A DNA stretch of 64,000 nt, taken from contig CALRJS020000007.1 in the NCBI GenBank assembly GCA_943367595.1, positions 44,245-108,244 of the forward strand, read 5' to 3'. The notes below the pieces were generated by a model. The model ran no database searches and had not been told where the DNA came from. It was given only the letters and a program-made list of their open reading frames with translations. This document shows positions 18,671-26,868 of this stretch, in pieces (the stretch's first letter is position 1; each line of letters opens with the position of its first letter). Position numbers and translations under genes: made by a program. This stretch comes from MW101C3 sp943367595. Lineage in GTDB: Bacteria; Cyanobacteriota; Cyanobacteriia; PCC-6307; Cyanobiaceae.

Positions 18671-18841
18671 GGAGAAGCCTGTGGATGAAGGTCTGGGGCT
18701 GAAGCCGGGAGCACGAGCAGCGCATGCGGGCGCCCCTGGATCAAGCGGGCGGCTGGAGCTCCAAATCGGAAGACAAAAGACACGCCTCTTCATGAACGTC
18801 GATGCTGATGCTGATGCCCAAGATGTGCTCCTGCATTCGCT

Positions 18842-19030
18842 TCAAGGCATCAGCCACAGCTCTTTATAGAGGCTTGCCCCAGTCTTTGCAAGGAAGAAGT
18901 CAAGCGACCCGCCTGCAGCAATCAAGCCGACGCTCTCCTCCCTGCTGACACGGAAGCAGTGGACAATCAAAGCGATGGCCGCTGTGAGCTGATCCTTTGA
19001 CAACTCAAAAGCCATGGCGTACTTCATCAT
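18842..19030 (-). CDS. Small hypothetical protein
   Basis: 62 residues (MMKYAMAFELSKDQLTAAIA). Predicted mostly helical, with one cysteine and a final hydrophobic KELWLMP. No ribosome-binding site stands out and no family is recognised; it is retained because codon use is balanced and it fills an otherwise empty stretch. Confidence 0.35.
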   Translation of the reverse strand: MMKYAMAFELSKDQLTAAIALIVHCFRVSREESVGLIAAGGSLDFFLAKTGASLYKELWLMP

Positions 19031-19154
19031 GGAGCAACGTCACCAAGCCAGAAGAGCTGAAGCCCAGGGTGTCGGAAAAATGAGCAGGCACTGAATCAGC
19101 GGAGAAACCTGAAAAAGCAACGAATCTGCAGACGTGAGAAGCCACCTGAAACCC

Positions 19155-19604
19155 TCAAAGAGGTGGCAACGGAACCTCATCAGAGGCCATTGAATCCAGA
19201 TCGATGGCGAGCATGTGCACATCGGGATCGGCGCGAAACATAGCCACAAGATCGTTGTGCAAGGCTGCAGCAGCTTCTTCGGCACCGGTGTCAACGAAGC
19301 AAAGGCGTCGCCAACTCCAGCGTCTGGCGGGTCTGGCCCCATCACTCAGGTAGTGCTCCAGGCTACCGTCAGCACAGACACGCCCATAAATGCAAACGTC
19401 AAAGGTGAAGGGGTAGCCGCCCAACTCCACCCACCAGCCCCAATCCTCACAACAGAAAAACGGAGTCTTGTACCCAAGGTCACGCAGTCTGACAGTGAGA
19501 TACTCCGCCAGAGCCTTCCCATAGGTGCCTCCATTGATGATCTGCTCTGCTTCACCGGGAAGGATGGAGAACTTCGCAGATGTGATGTGGATGAAGGGGG
19601 TCAT
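19155..19604 (-). CDS. Conserved hypothetical protein (CCEDWGWW motif)
   Basis: 149 residues (MTPFIHITSAKFSILPGEA). The central PFFCCEDWGWWVELGGYPF segment and the FDVCIYGRV strand look like a conserved soluble family of about 150 residues of unknown function that occurs in diverse bacteria. Vicinal cysteines sit next to an acidic/aromatic cluster. No membrane segment or signal. Regulation not visible. Confidence 0.65.
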   Translation of the reverse strand: MTPFIHITSAKFSILPGEAEQIINGGTYGKALAEYLTVRLRDLGYKTPFFCCEDWGWWVELGGYPFTFDVCIYGRVCADGSLEHYLSDGARPARRWSWRRLCFVDTGAEEAAAALHNDLVAMFRADPDVHMLAIDLDSMASDEVPLPPL

Positions 19605-20142
19605 CGCCAGGTCACCACCTGGAGCCGGCAGTCAGGCATCGCACCAGTGCAACGCCAAAAAATGGCTACAAGCCTGACTCCAGAATTGGCCTGAACCATG
19701 GCCTTAGGAACCATGGTCCTAGAGATAGTCTCACGTCTGGGCAAAGACAGGCGTCAACAACGTCAAGACTGACCCTAGAAAAGTAATCAATCATAGCTCT
19801 CGAACTCGTGAAAAGTCTGGCCCCAAAATGCCCCAAAGCCAAGCCTGAACCCAAAAACAGCCTCGGCCATGGCTCCTCGCAGGCCCCAAGCCAGATCCAA
19901 GCAGTGGCCTTGAGCCTGACCCCAGACACCACCCTTGAATACGACCCAGAAATGGCCACAAGCCTTACACCAGACACCGTCCGAGAATCTCCAGCAATGA
20001 CCTCACCGCTGACACCCAGGGTTCACCGAACTGAGGGTGATGGCGAAACGAGTGGCTTGAAACAAGCAGGACCCCCCCCAACCAGAGACTGAAGGCGGGA
20101 ATTCCACACTCCTCATAGCGCCAGCCCGTGCAAGGCAGTCCA
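19605..20142. other. Intergenic interval with dispersed MATSLTP-encoding repeats
   Basis: About 540 bp without a convincing gene. Three imperfect copies of a 25-bp element (cores ACAAGCCTGACTCCAGA, TTGAGCCTGACCCCAGA, ACAAGCCTTACACCAGA) occur near 19667, 19910 and 19955; in the plus strand they read as SLTPD-type peptides. CCATGG-rich inverted segments occur near 19700. Possibly remnants of a repetitive protein gene. Confidence 0.4.
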
Positions 20143-20682
20143 TCAGCGGGTTGTCCAACGGGGATCAAGATGAGGGTCTTCGCCCTGAGCCGCTTGCTCT
20201 GCGGAGACGGGCCTGAATCCATCGATGTATTCGAAACGATCCACAACATGCCCTTGCATGTAGGCACGTCCAGACGTGGGGCAGCGGCGAAACTCCCAGG
20301 TGTGCTCAATGCGGGCTTTCAGAAGCTGACTGGTTGGACTGTTCTCAGGGCGATGGCGATAGGTCCACAGCATTACCGTCTTGGCCATGGCAAAAGGCTC
20401 CTGAACCGCCACATCGATGGAGACGTAATCGTGAATCTAATCAAAGAACCTCTTCTTTGCGATCTGATGGGCTTCAAAATCCGCGTAACCCACCCATTGC
20501 TTATCGCCAAAACGCATGTAGAAGCCATCTGTGGCAATGAAGGGCAGGAACGCTGATAACCCCGCCTGCAGATCGTGCAGGCGTCCCCATTCCAGGATGA
20601 TCGCACGGGCCTCGTCTTCAGAAACAGATTCCATGGCCGGCAGGGAAAGAGCGTTCCAAGAGTTGTTGGATGCTAACCCCAT
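20143..20682 (-). pseudogene. SnoaL/NTF2-like protein interrupted by one in-frame TAG
   Basis: One frame of 180 codons: MGLASNNSWNALSLP to GFYMRFGDKQWVGYADFEAH and AKKRFFD, then TAG, then IHDYVSIDVAVQ and AKTVMLWTYRHRPEN and RAYMQGHVVDRFEYIDGF. Both halves belong to a single cone-shaped NTF2/SnoaL-like domain; the stop (20437-20439) is best explained as GAG to TAG. A downstream ATG (MAKTVMLW) could give a C-terminal fragment. Function of the intact relatives is unknown (ligand binding or isomerase-like). Confidence 0.6.
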
Positions 20683-20880
20683 GATTCACTCCGTCAGTGT
20701 CGGCGGCGAGAGCTTGAAGGCCATGCAAGCGTGAAGCAGCGCACAGAGATCACGGCTGCCGGGGGCATGAGCGCAGCAAACCGCCCATGCCCCCCCCTAA
20801 CGGCACTGTTCTTCAATCACTGAACAACCGAAACCTTGCCGCCAGGGGCAGAGGCCTGCTGGCATCGCTTGATGCGCTGA

Positions 20881-21735
20881 TCAGGCGAGAAGTGCTGCTT
20901 GAATCGATGTGCTGAGTGGAGTCGTCGGACGGCCGATCAATCTGCTCAGGGTTCTACTGTCGTCATACAGTCCACCCTTAGCAGCGCCGACATCTGACTC
21001 CGCCAAGAGCAAGGCAAAGGGCGGCGGGAAGCCGGCACCTTCCAGCGCCTGGCTATAGTCAGCCTGAGACATGTTCTGGTAGCAGACCGGCTTGTGAGCC
21101 TGCCGGCTGAGCTCGGCCGCAAACTCCGTCAACGTGTAGGCCTCATCCCCTGCCAATTCATACACCTTGCCAGCCTGATCATTGGCCAGCAACACAGCAG
21201 CATCGGCAGCTGCGTACTCAGCGCGTGTTGCCGAGGCAATTCGGCCTTCACCCGCGCAGCCCATCAAGGCACCGTAGCCAAGGGCGGCTGGAATGCTGGC
21301 GAGATAGTTCTCGGTGTACCAGCCATGCCGCAAGACAACGTGGGGAATTCCAGAATCTTGCAGGAGGATTTCGGTCTGCTGATGTTCTGCCGCCAGCGGA
21401 AGCGGGCTCGCATCAGCGTGCAGAAGGCTGGTATAGGCCAGCAGCTTGACACCCACAGCTTTGCAGGCATGGATCACGTTGGCATGCTGCGGCACGCGGC
21501 TACCAACCTCACTGCCGGAGATCAACAGCACCTTTTCGGCACCGGCAAAAGCGGCGCCCAGCGTGGAGGGCTGGGTGTAATCCATCTGCCGAACCTGTAC
21601 ACCAAGGCTGGCAAAGCCGGCAACGCTTTGAGGGTTGCGAACCGCGGCCACCAACGCACTGGCCGGAACCGATTGCAACAGCTCACGCACCACCAACTGC
21701 CCAAGTTGTCCCGAGGCGCCCGTCACAACAATCAT
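20881..21735 (-). CDS. ytfG: NAD(P)H:quinone oxidoreductase, NmrA-like (QOR2/YtfG type)
   Basis: 284 residues from ATG (MIVVTGASGQLGQLVV). The Rossmann motif TGASGQLG and LLAYTSLLHAD, RHGWYTENYL and KVYELAGDEAYTLTEFA match E. coli QOR2 (YtfG), which reduces quinones with NADPH. It is divergent from a YtfH/QorR-type regulator across an 85-bp gap, which is the classic arrangement of this pair, so the reductase is probably controlled by that regulator. Confidence 0.85.
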   Translation of the reverse strand: MIVVTGASGQLGQLVVRELLQSVPASALVAAVRNPQSVAGFASLGVQVRQMDYTQPSTLGAAFAGAEKVLLISGSEVGSRVPQHANVIHACKAVGVKLLAYTSLLHADASPLPLAAEHQQTEILLQDSGIPHVVLRHGWYTENYLASIPAALGYGALMGCAGEGRIASATRAEYAAADAAVLLANDQAGKVYELAGDEAYTLTEFAAELSRQAHKPVCYQNMSQADYSQALEGAGFPPPFALLLAESDVGAAKGGLYDDSRTLSRLIGRPTTPLSTSIQAALLA

Positions 21736-21820
21736 GAAGTCAGCTCGTTTCTTCTGATCGACGAGGTCACCGTAATGTGCGACACTAACGATTCGCAAGT
21801 ACCAACCAAAAGGTAAGTGC

Positions 21821-22294
21821 ATGTGCCCCTCCCCTCTGCACCCCGACACTGCGCGGTATGACACCGCGTCTCACGACACTGCGCGACACGACACTGAGCG
21901 GCACGACATTGCCCAGCCCGACACACTGAGCCAGCGCCTCGACAAGGGCGATCTCTTCGCCCAACCCTGTCCCTCGCGCGACATCCTCAAGCACGTATGC
22001 AGCCGCTGGGGAGTGCTCTGCCTGCTATCCCTGCGCCAGGGCACGCATCGGTTCAGTGAGCTCAGACGCAAAATCGGTGGCGTCAGCGAGAAAATGCTGG
22101 CCCAGAGCCTCCAGGCTCTCGCAGACGATGGCTTTTTTCTGCGCGTGTCCTATCCGGTGGTGCCTCCTTTCGTGGAGTACAGCCTCACGCCCTTGGGAGA
22201 AGAAGTGGCCGAGCATGTCGCCACCTTGGCCAACTGGATTGAAGTGAATCTGCCGAGGGTGTTGGAGGCCAGAACGCACATGTCCACGCCCTGA
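21821..22294 (+). CDS. ytfH: HxlR-family redox regulator (YtfH/QorR type)
   Basis: 157 residues from ATG after AAGGTAAG. The HxlR winged-helix domain covers residues 50-150: PCPSRDILKHVCSRWGVLCL, SELRRKIGGVSEKMLAQSLQAL and VPPFVEYSLTPLGEE. The Cys in CPSR is the conserved redox-sensing position of this group. The first 45 residues are a nonconserved extension of five-residue repeats (DTARY, DTASH, DTARH, DTERH, DIAQP) encoded by 15-bp tandem DNA repeats. It probably represses the divergent ytfG and itself in response to quinones. Confidence 0.85.
   Translation: MCPSPLHPDTARYDTASHDTARHDTERHDIAQPDTLSQRLDKGDLFAQPCPSRDILKHVCSRWGVLCLLSLRQGTHRFSELRRKIGGVSEKMLAQSLQALADDGFFLRVSYPVVPPFVEYSLTPLGEEVAEHVATLANWIEVNLPRVLEARTHMSTP
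21846..21920 (+). repeat. 15-bp in-frame tandem repeat in the regulator N-terminus
   Basis: Five 15-bp units, each beginning GACA (consensus GACACTGCGCGRCAC), encode the D-T/I-A-x-x repeats at the start of the HxlR-family regulator. His- and Asp-rich; could bind metal, or be neutral. Confidence 0.7.
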
Positions 22295-22348
22295 TGAGCC
22301 TCAATGGGAAGCGGCCCTGATGATCTGGACCGAACCAGCAACGTTGAC

Positions 22349-22433
22349 GCCACCAGATCTTTCACGCCATCAGATCAATCAAGCCACCAGATCCTTCACG
22401 TCACCATAACAATCAAGCCACCACATCGTTCAG
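22349..22433. repeat. 17-bp tandem repeat, alternating A/B units
   Basis: Five consecutive 17-bp units alternate between a GCCACCAGATCNTTCAC type and a GCCATCAGATCAATCAA type, giving a 34-bp higher-order unit. A degenerate sixth follows. Intergenic between the HxlR-family regulator and the methyltransferase gene. Confidence 0.7.
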
Positions 22434-22517
22434 GCCATCCGCACGACGTTCCACACCAGCCACCTACGCTCCCTCCACAAGCTGCGGGAGGCCGCACCGG
22501 CAGCCCAGTCTTTAGGT

Positions 22518-23246
22518 ATGGACCTTTTCGAACGCCAGTGGAGCACCTACCGCCGCGTAGTCGACTACGACCTGATGGAGCACAAGGCGCTCTCGTCCGC
22601 CACCACTGCGGCGATCGAAGACTGGCTGGCCCAGCGCCCGTCAGGCTTGCCGCTGCCCCGGATGGTGGATCTGGGCTGTGGCGATCTGGCCCTGCTGGCG
22701 CCGCTGCTGCGCCGGCTGCCGCTGGGGTCGTACCTCGGGCTTGATCTCGCTGCTCCCGTGCTGCCCCTGGCCGCCGCCCAGCTGCAGGGGGTGCCCTACC
22801 CCTGCACCTGGCGTGAGCAGGATCTGCTCTCCTGGGCGCTTGAGCCGGCCGGCGATAACCCCACCGCCAGCGCCACCGCACCGGTGGATCTGATCCACAC
22901 CTCCTTCGCGGTGCATCACCTCACCACGCCGGAGAAGGCCCGGTTTCTGGCTGCTTGCCGCGCACGGCTCACGCCCACCGGGCTCCTCCTCTGGGCCGAT
23001 GTGTTCCGTGAACCGGGTGAAAGCCGCGAGGCCTATGTGGCCCGTTACGTGCAGCGCATCTCGAACGGCTGGCAGGCGCTCGCTGCCGAAGAACGGCAGC
23101 GGGTGATTGACCACCTCAGCCGCTTCGATCACCCCGCCGATGCGGCCACGATCCAGCACACGGCAGAAGCGTGCGGCTGGCGATGGCAGTGGCTCTGGCG
23201 GGGCAGCCACCACGCCGAAGCCCTGGCTCTGCTCACCCCCTGCTGA
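22518..23246 (+). CDS. Class I SAM-dependent methyltransferase
   Basis: 242 residues. Motif I is MVDLGCGDLALLAPLL at about residue 55, followed by YLGLDLAAP (motif II acidic end) and DLIHTSFAVHHLTTPEKARF (post-I/motif IV). The fold is that of small-molecule class I methyltransferases; the substrate is not evident. Convergent with sufS, whose stop lies 14 bp away. Confidence 0.8.
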   Translation: MDLFERQWSTYRRVVDYDLMEHKALSSATTAAIEDWLAQRPSGLPLPRMVDLGCGDLALLAPLLRRLPLGSYLGLDLAAPVLPLAAAQLQGVPYPCTWREQDLLSWALEPAGDNPTASATAPVDLIHTSFAVHHLTTPEKARFLAACRARLTPTGLLLWADVFREPGESREAYVARYVQRISNGWQALAAEERQRVIDHLSRFDHPADAATIQHTAEACGWRWQWLWRGSHHAEALALLTPC

Positions 23247-23260
23247 CCAGCGGCCGGTGG

Positions 23261-24634
23261 TCAGCCGTGCTCCTTCAGAAACTCCACGCTGCTCTGCAGT
23301 TCGTCGGCGAAGCGATCGATTTCTTCGAACGTGGTGGTGAAGGCCAGGCTGGCGCGCGCCGTGGCCGACAGGCCGTAGTGGCGGTGCAGCGGCTGGGTGC
23401 AGTGATGGCCGCTGCGGATGCAGATGCCACCGGCATCCAGCAGGGCCGAGAGGTCGTTGGCATGCAGGCCCTCCACCGTGAAGGCGGCCAGGGCGCCGCG
23501 ATCAGGCTGCTGCTCCGGTGTGGGGCCGAGGACCGTGAGCCCTTCGATCGCCTGCAGCCGCTGGAACAGGTGGCGGGTGAGCCCCTGCTCCCAGGCGTGG
23601 ATGCGATCAAGACCGATGGCATTGAGGTAATCGAGAGCGGCGCCCATCCCCACCGCTTCACCGATCGCCGGGGTGCCGGCTTCAAACTTGTGGGGCAGCT
23701 CCGCCCAGGTGCTCGCGTCGAGGCCCACGTCCTGGATCATCTCGCCGCCGCCCAGAAATGGCGGCATCGCCTCCAGCAGCGCCTCGCGGGCCCACAGGAA
23801 GCCCATACCCGTGGGGCCGCAGAGCTTGTGCGAAGAGCCCACCAGGAAATCCGCGCCCAGCGCGGCCACGTTCACCGGCAGGTGCGGCAGGCTCTGGCAG
23901 GCATCCACCAGCAGCAGGGCGCCGGCCTGGTGCGTGAGCTGGGCGATCGCCGCGATCGGATTGAGGCAACCGAGCGTGTTGCTGATCTGCACCACGCTCA
24001 CCAGCCGCGTGCGCTCATTGAGCAGACGGCTGAAATCCTCCATGTCGAGCTCGCCGGTGTCGGTGAGGCCGGCGTGGCGCAGCACGGCACCGGTGCGGGC
24101 CGCCAGCAGTTGCCAGGGCACCAGATTGCTGTGGTGCTCCATCACCGTGAGCAGGATTTCGTCGCCGGGCCGCAGGAACGCATCCCCCCAGCTGCGGGCC
24201 ACCAGATTGATCGCCTCGCTGGCATTGCGGGTGAACACGATCTCCCGGGGGGTGGCCGCAGCAATGAAGCGGGCGGTCTTGTCGCGGGCGCCTTCAAACG
24301 CGTCGGTGGCACGAGCGCTGAGCTGGTGGGCGCCGCGGTGCACGTTGGCGTTGTCGTGGGAGTAATAGCCCTGCAGTGCCTCCAGCACCTGGCGCGGCTT
24401 CTGGCTGGTGGCGGCGTGATCGAGATAGATCAGCGGTTGCCCGAGGCAGGCCTGCTGGGCGAGCAGTGGAAAATCGGGCCGGGTGAGCGCCGCCAGGTTC
24501 TCGACCTGTGCGGCCCCAGCCGCCGCAGTGGCAACTGCAGAAGCCATCGCGCCTGAATCACCATGGGGCTCAGTGCCCGGAGCACCGTTGGGCTCCGTGG
24601 TGGCTGTGGTCAGCGAGGGAACGGTGACGGGCAT
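23261..24634 (-). CDS. sufS: Cysteine desulfurase SufS
   Basis: 457 residues from ATG (MPVTVPSLT); the first 45 are a low-complexity extension ahead of the usual start. PLP-dependent type II desulfurase that strips sulfur from cysteine for the SUF scaffold. Visible: YLDHAATSQKP, NVHRGAHQLSARAT, the PLP-lysine region GSSHKLCGPTGMGF and the catalytic Cys in RSGHHCTQPLHRHYG at about residue 412. Last gene of ftrC-sufBCDS, 5 nt after sufD. Confidence 0.95.
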   Translation of the reverse strand: MPVTVPSLTTATTEPNGAPGTEPHGDSGAMASAVATAAAGAAQVENLAALTRPDFPLLAQQACLGQPLIYLDHAATSQKPRQVLEALQGYYSHDNANVHRGAHQLSARATDAFEGARDKTARFIAAATPREIVFTRNASEAINLVARSWGDAFLRPGDEILLTVMEHHSNLVPWQLLAARTGAVLRHAGLTDTGELDMEDFSRLLNERTRLVSVVQISNTLGCLNPIAAIAQLTHQAGALLLVDACQSLPHLPVNVAALGADFLVGSSHKLCGPTGMGFLWAREALLEAMPPFLGGGEMIQDVGLDASTWAELPHKFEAGTPAIGEAVGMGAALDYLNAIGLDRIHAWEQGLTRHLFQRLQAIEGLTVLGPTPEQQPDRGALAAFTVEGLHANDLSALLDAGGICIRSGHHCTQPLHRHYGLSATARASLAFTTTFEEIDRFADELQSSVEFLKEHG

Positions 24635-24639
24635 CGGGG

Positions 24640-25980
24640 TCAGGCCTCCGCGAGCAGACGCTTGAGGGGCTCCCACCCTGCCGCCGCCGGCGGCAGATCG
24701 CGTAGCACCTCCTGGCAGAAGCCCCGCTTGAGCAGCCCCGCCGCCACGGCGGCACTGATGCCCCGGCTCTGCAGATAGAAGAGTTCGTTCTGCTGCAGAC
24801 GGCTCACCGTGGCACCGTGAGCGCAGCGCACGTCGTCGGCCACGATCTCAAGCTCGGGCTTGGTGTCGATGCGGGCCTGGTTGGAGAGCAGCAGGTTGCG
24901 GCTCAGCTGGGCGGCATTGGTGCGCTGAGCCAGCCGCGGCACCTTCACGGCGCCATTGAACACGCTGCGCCCATGGCCGTCGGCGATCGCCTTGTGGAGT
25001 TGGTCCAACTGCCCGTCGGGCCCTTCGAACACCACCCGGCTGTGGGTGTCGACCCGCTGGTGCTCTTCGGCCAGCTGCAGGGACTTGAGGCTGGTGAAGG
25101 CACCGCCCTCGGCCTGGCTCACCCGCGGCTCGAAGCGCGCCAGCGCCCAGCCGCGGCTGGCCCACACCGATTCCAGGCGGCTCTCGATCTCCTGCTCCAC
25201 CGCCAGATGGCCCAGGAAGCAGGCCTCGCCCGTACCGAACGCCAGCAGACCGTGGCGCAGGGTGGAGCCACGTCCCAGCCGGGCCTCGCACACGAGGCTG
25301 CTCAGGCACGGGCCATCGCCCAGCTGCACCTGGAGCACATTCAGGCTCGCCTTTTCCTCGAGCAGCAGCAGCACCCGCACCGGGGTGAGGCGCTGCCCGA
25401 TGGGGCTGGTGCCGGATTCAGCGGCGCCAGAACGATTCGCGCCCGCCACACTCACCAGCTCCAGCGTGCAAGCCACCGTGCCGCTGACGCGCAACGCCAG
25501 GCAACGGCTGGCGGTGGCCTGGTTCAGTTCCACCGGCCAGTGGGCCTGGCAGCCTGTGGCCGCCAGGGTGTGGCCCAGGGCCAGCGGCCATTCGCCTTCG
25601 CCCAGCAGCGAAAGGCCGGCGGGCAGGCTCTGGCCGGCCAGGGGATCACTGCGACCATCCAGCAGCAGCCGCACCGTGTCCGGCGCCGGGGGGGGCAGGG
25701 CGGTGTCAGCGGCAGGGCTGTCAGTGCCGCCAGAGCTGCCGGCTGTGGGGGCGGTGCCGTCGAACACCGCCAGGAGGGGGGCCAGGTCGGTGAAGCGCCA
25801 GTCTTCGTCGCGGCGGGAGGGCAGCGGCTGACGTGCCAGGGCTTCGCGGCCGCGCCACTGCACGGTTTCCAGCTCGCCGGCCGGCGCATCGAGCGCGTCG
25901 AGGAAGCGCTGGGTCCAGGGGGCGGTGGCCACGCGCTGATCGAGGGCGGCGGCGTCAGTGTCGTAAAGGGACGCCATCAT
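24640..25980 (-). CDS. sufD: Fe-S cluster assembly protein SufD
   Basis: 446 residues. Member of the SufB/SufD beta-helix family: the C-terminal ALPHA/beta region includes LSRNLLLSNQARIDTKPELEI and DVRCAHGATVSRLQQNELFYL, conserved positions that include the SufD Cys and His at the SufB interface. It completes the SufBC2D scaffold that builds [4Fe-4S] clusters in the cytoplasm. Start codons ATGATG overlap the sufC stop. The Gly/Ala/Ser-rich first 150 residues are variable. Confidence 0.93.
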   Translation of the reverse strand: MMASLYDTDAAALDQRVATAPWTQRFLDALDAPAGELETVQWRGREALARQPLPSRRDEDWRFTDLAPLLAVFDGTAPTAGSSGGTDSPAADTALPPPAPDTVRLLLDGRSDPLAGQSLPAGLSLLGEGEWPLALGHTLAATGCQAHWPVELNQATASRCLALRVSGTVACTLELVSVAGANRSGAAESGTSPIGQRLTPVRVLLLLEEKASLNVLQVQLGDGPCLSSLVCEARLGRGSTLRHGLLAFGTGEACFLGHLAVEQEIESRLESVWASRGWALARFEPRVSQAEGGAFTSLKSLQLAEEHQRVDTHSRVVFEGPDGQLDQLHKAIADGHGRSVFNGAVKVPRLAQRTNAAQLSRNLLLSNQARIDTKPELEIVADDVRCAHGATVSRLQQNELFYLQSRGISAAVAAGLLKRGFCQEVLRDLPPAAAGWEPLKRLLAEA

Positions 25981-26783
25981 CCGGCCACCTCGGCAACGCT
26001 GCGCGACTCGGACGCCAGCTCGGCATCGACCCAGTCGTAACCGCGCTCTTCCAGTTCGAACGCCAGTTCCTTGCCGCCGGTGCGCAGGATCCGCCCGGCC
26101 GCCATCACATGCACGTAGTCGGGGACGATCACATCCAGCAGGCGCTGGTAGTGGGTGATCAGCAGCGTGGCGTTCTCCGGGGTGGAGAGCTGATTGACGC
26201 CGGCGGCAACGATGCGCAGGGCGTCGATGTCGAGGCCGGAATCGGTTTCATCAAGGATCGCCACCGACGGCTCCAGCAGCGCCATCTGGAGGATCTCATT
26301 GCGCTTCTTCTCGCCACCGGAGAAGCCTTCGTTCACGCTGCGCTCCAGGAAGGCGGGGTCCATCTTCACCACCTCCAGCCGCTCGCGCACCACATCTTCA
26401 AAGGCGAAGGTGTCGAGTTCCTCCTTGCCCAGCTCACTGCGGCGGGCGTTGGTGGACACCCGCAGGAACTCGAGATTGCTGACCCCGGGGATCTCCACGG
26501 GGTATTGAAAACCGAGAAACAGTCCGATGCGGGAGCGCTGCTCCGGCTCCAGATCGAGCAGATCTTCGCCCCGGTACCGCACGCTGCCACCGGTGACGGT
26601 GTAGGCCGGGTGGCCGGCCAGCACCTTGGAAAGGGTGCTCTTGCCGCTGCCGTTCCGGCCCATCACCGCATGGATCTCGCCGGCACGAACCGTGAGGTTC
26701 ACGCCCTTGAGGATCGGCTGGTCCTCCACGCGTGCGTGGAGATCCACGATTTCAAGCAGAAGATCGGCGTCGGGGCGAATCAC
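25977..26783 (-). CDS. sufC: SUF ABC ATPase SufC
   Basis: 268 residues from a GTG (VIRPDADLLLEI); upstream in-frame extension has no support. ABC ATPase with Walker A GRNGSGKST, signature FSGGEKKRNEIL and Walker B ILDETDSGLD followed by the H-loop ITHYQR. SufC powers conformational change of the SufBC2D complex. It lies about 85 bp downstream of sufB, a gap that contains three tandem CAGTGG hexamers, and overlaps sufD by 4 nt. Confidence 0.96.
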   Translation of the reverse strand: MIRPDADLLLEIVDLHARVEDQPILKGVNLTVRAGEIHAVMGRNGSGKSTLSKVLAGHPAYTVTGGSVRYRGEDLLDLEPEQRSRIGLFLGFQYPVEIPGVSNLEFLRVSTNARRSELGKEELDTFAFEDVVRERLEVVKMDPAFLERSVNEGFSGGEKKRNEILQMALLEPSVAILDETDSGLDIDALRIVAAGVNQLSTPENATLLITHYQRLLDVIVPDYVHVMAAGRILRTGGKELAFELEERGYDWVDAELASESRSVAEVAG

Positions 26784-26868
26784 GGGCAGGGGGCAGGGAG
26801 AACGGGATGGGGAAAGGTGGCGGGGCCGCCAGAAAGGCGGCGCAGCGCAGTGGCAGTGGCAGTGGCGA

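Noticed and set aside
9476..20682. Genome-wide reassignment of TAG to an amino acid
   Set aside because: Two intact genes (YeeE/YedE transporter and RND adaptor 2) end at TAG at the family-typical position, so TAG still terminates.
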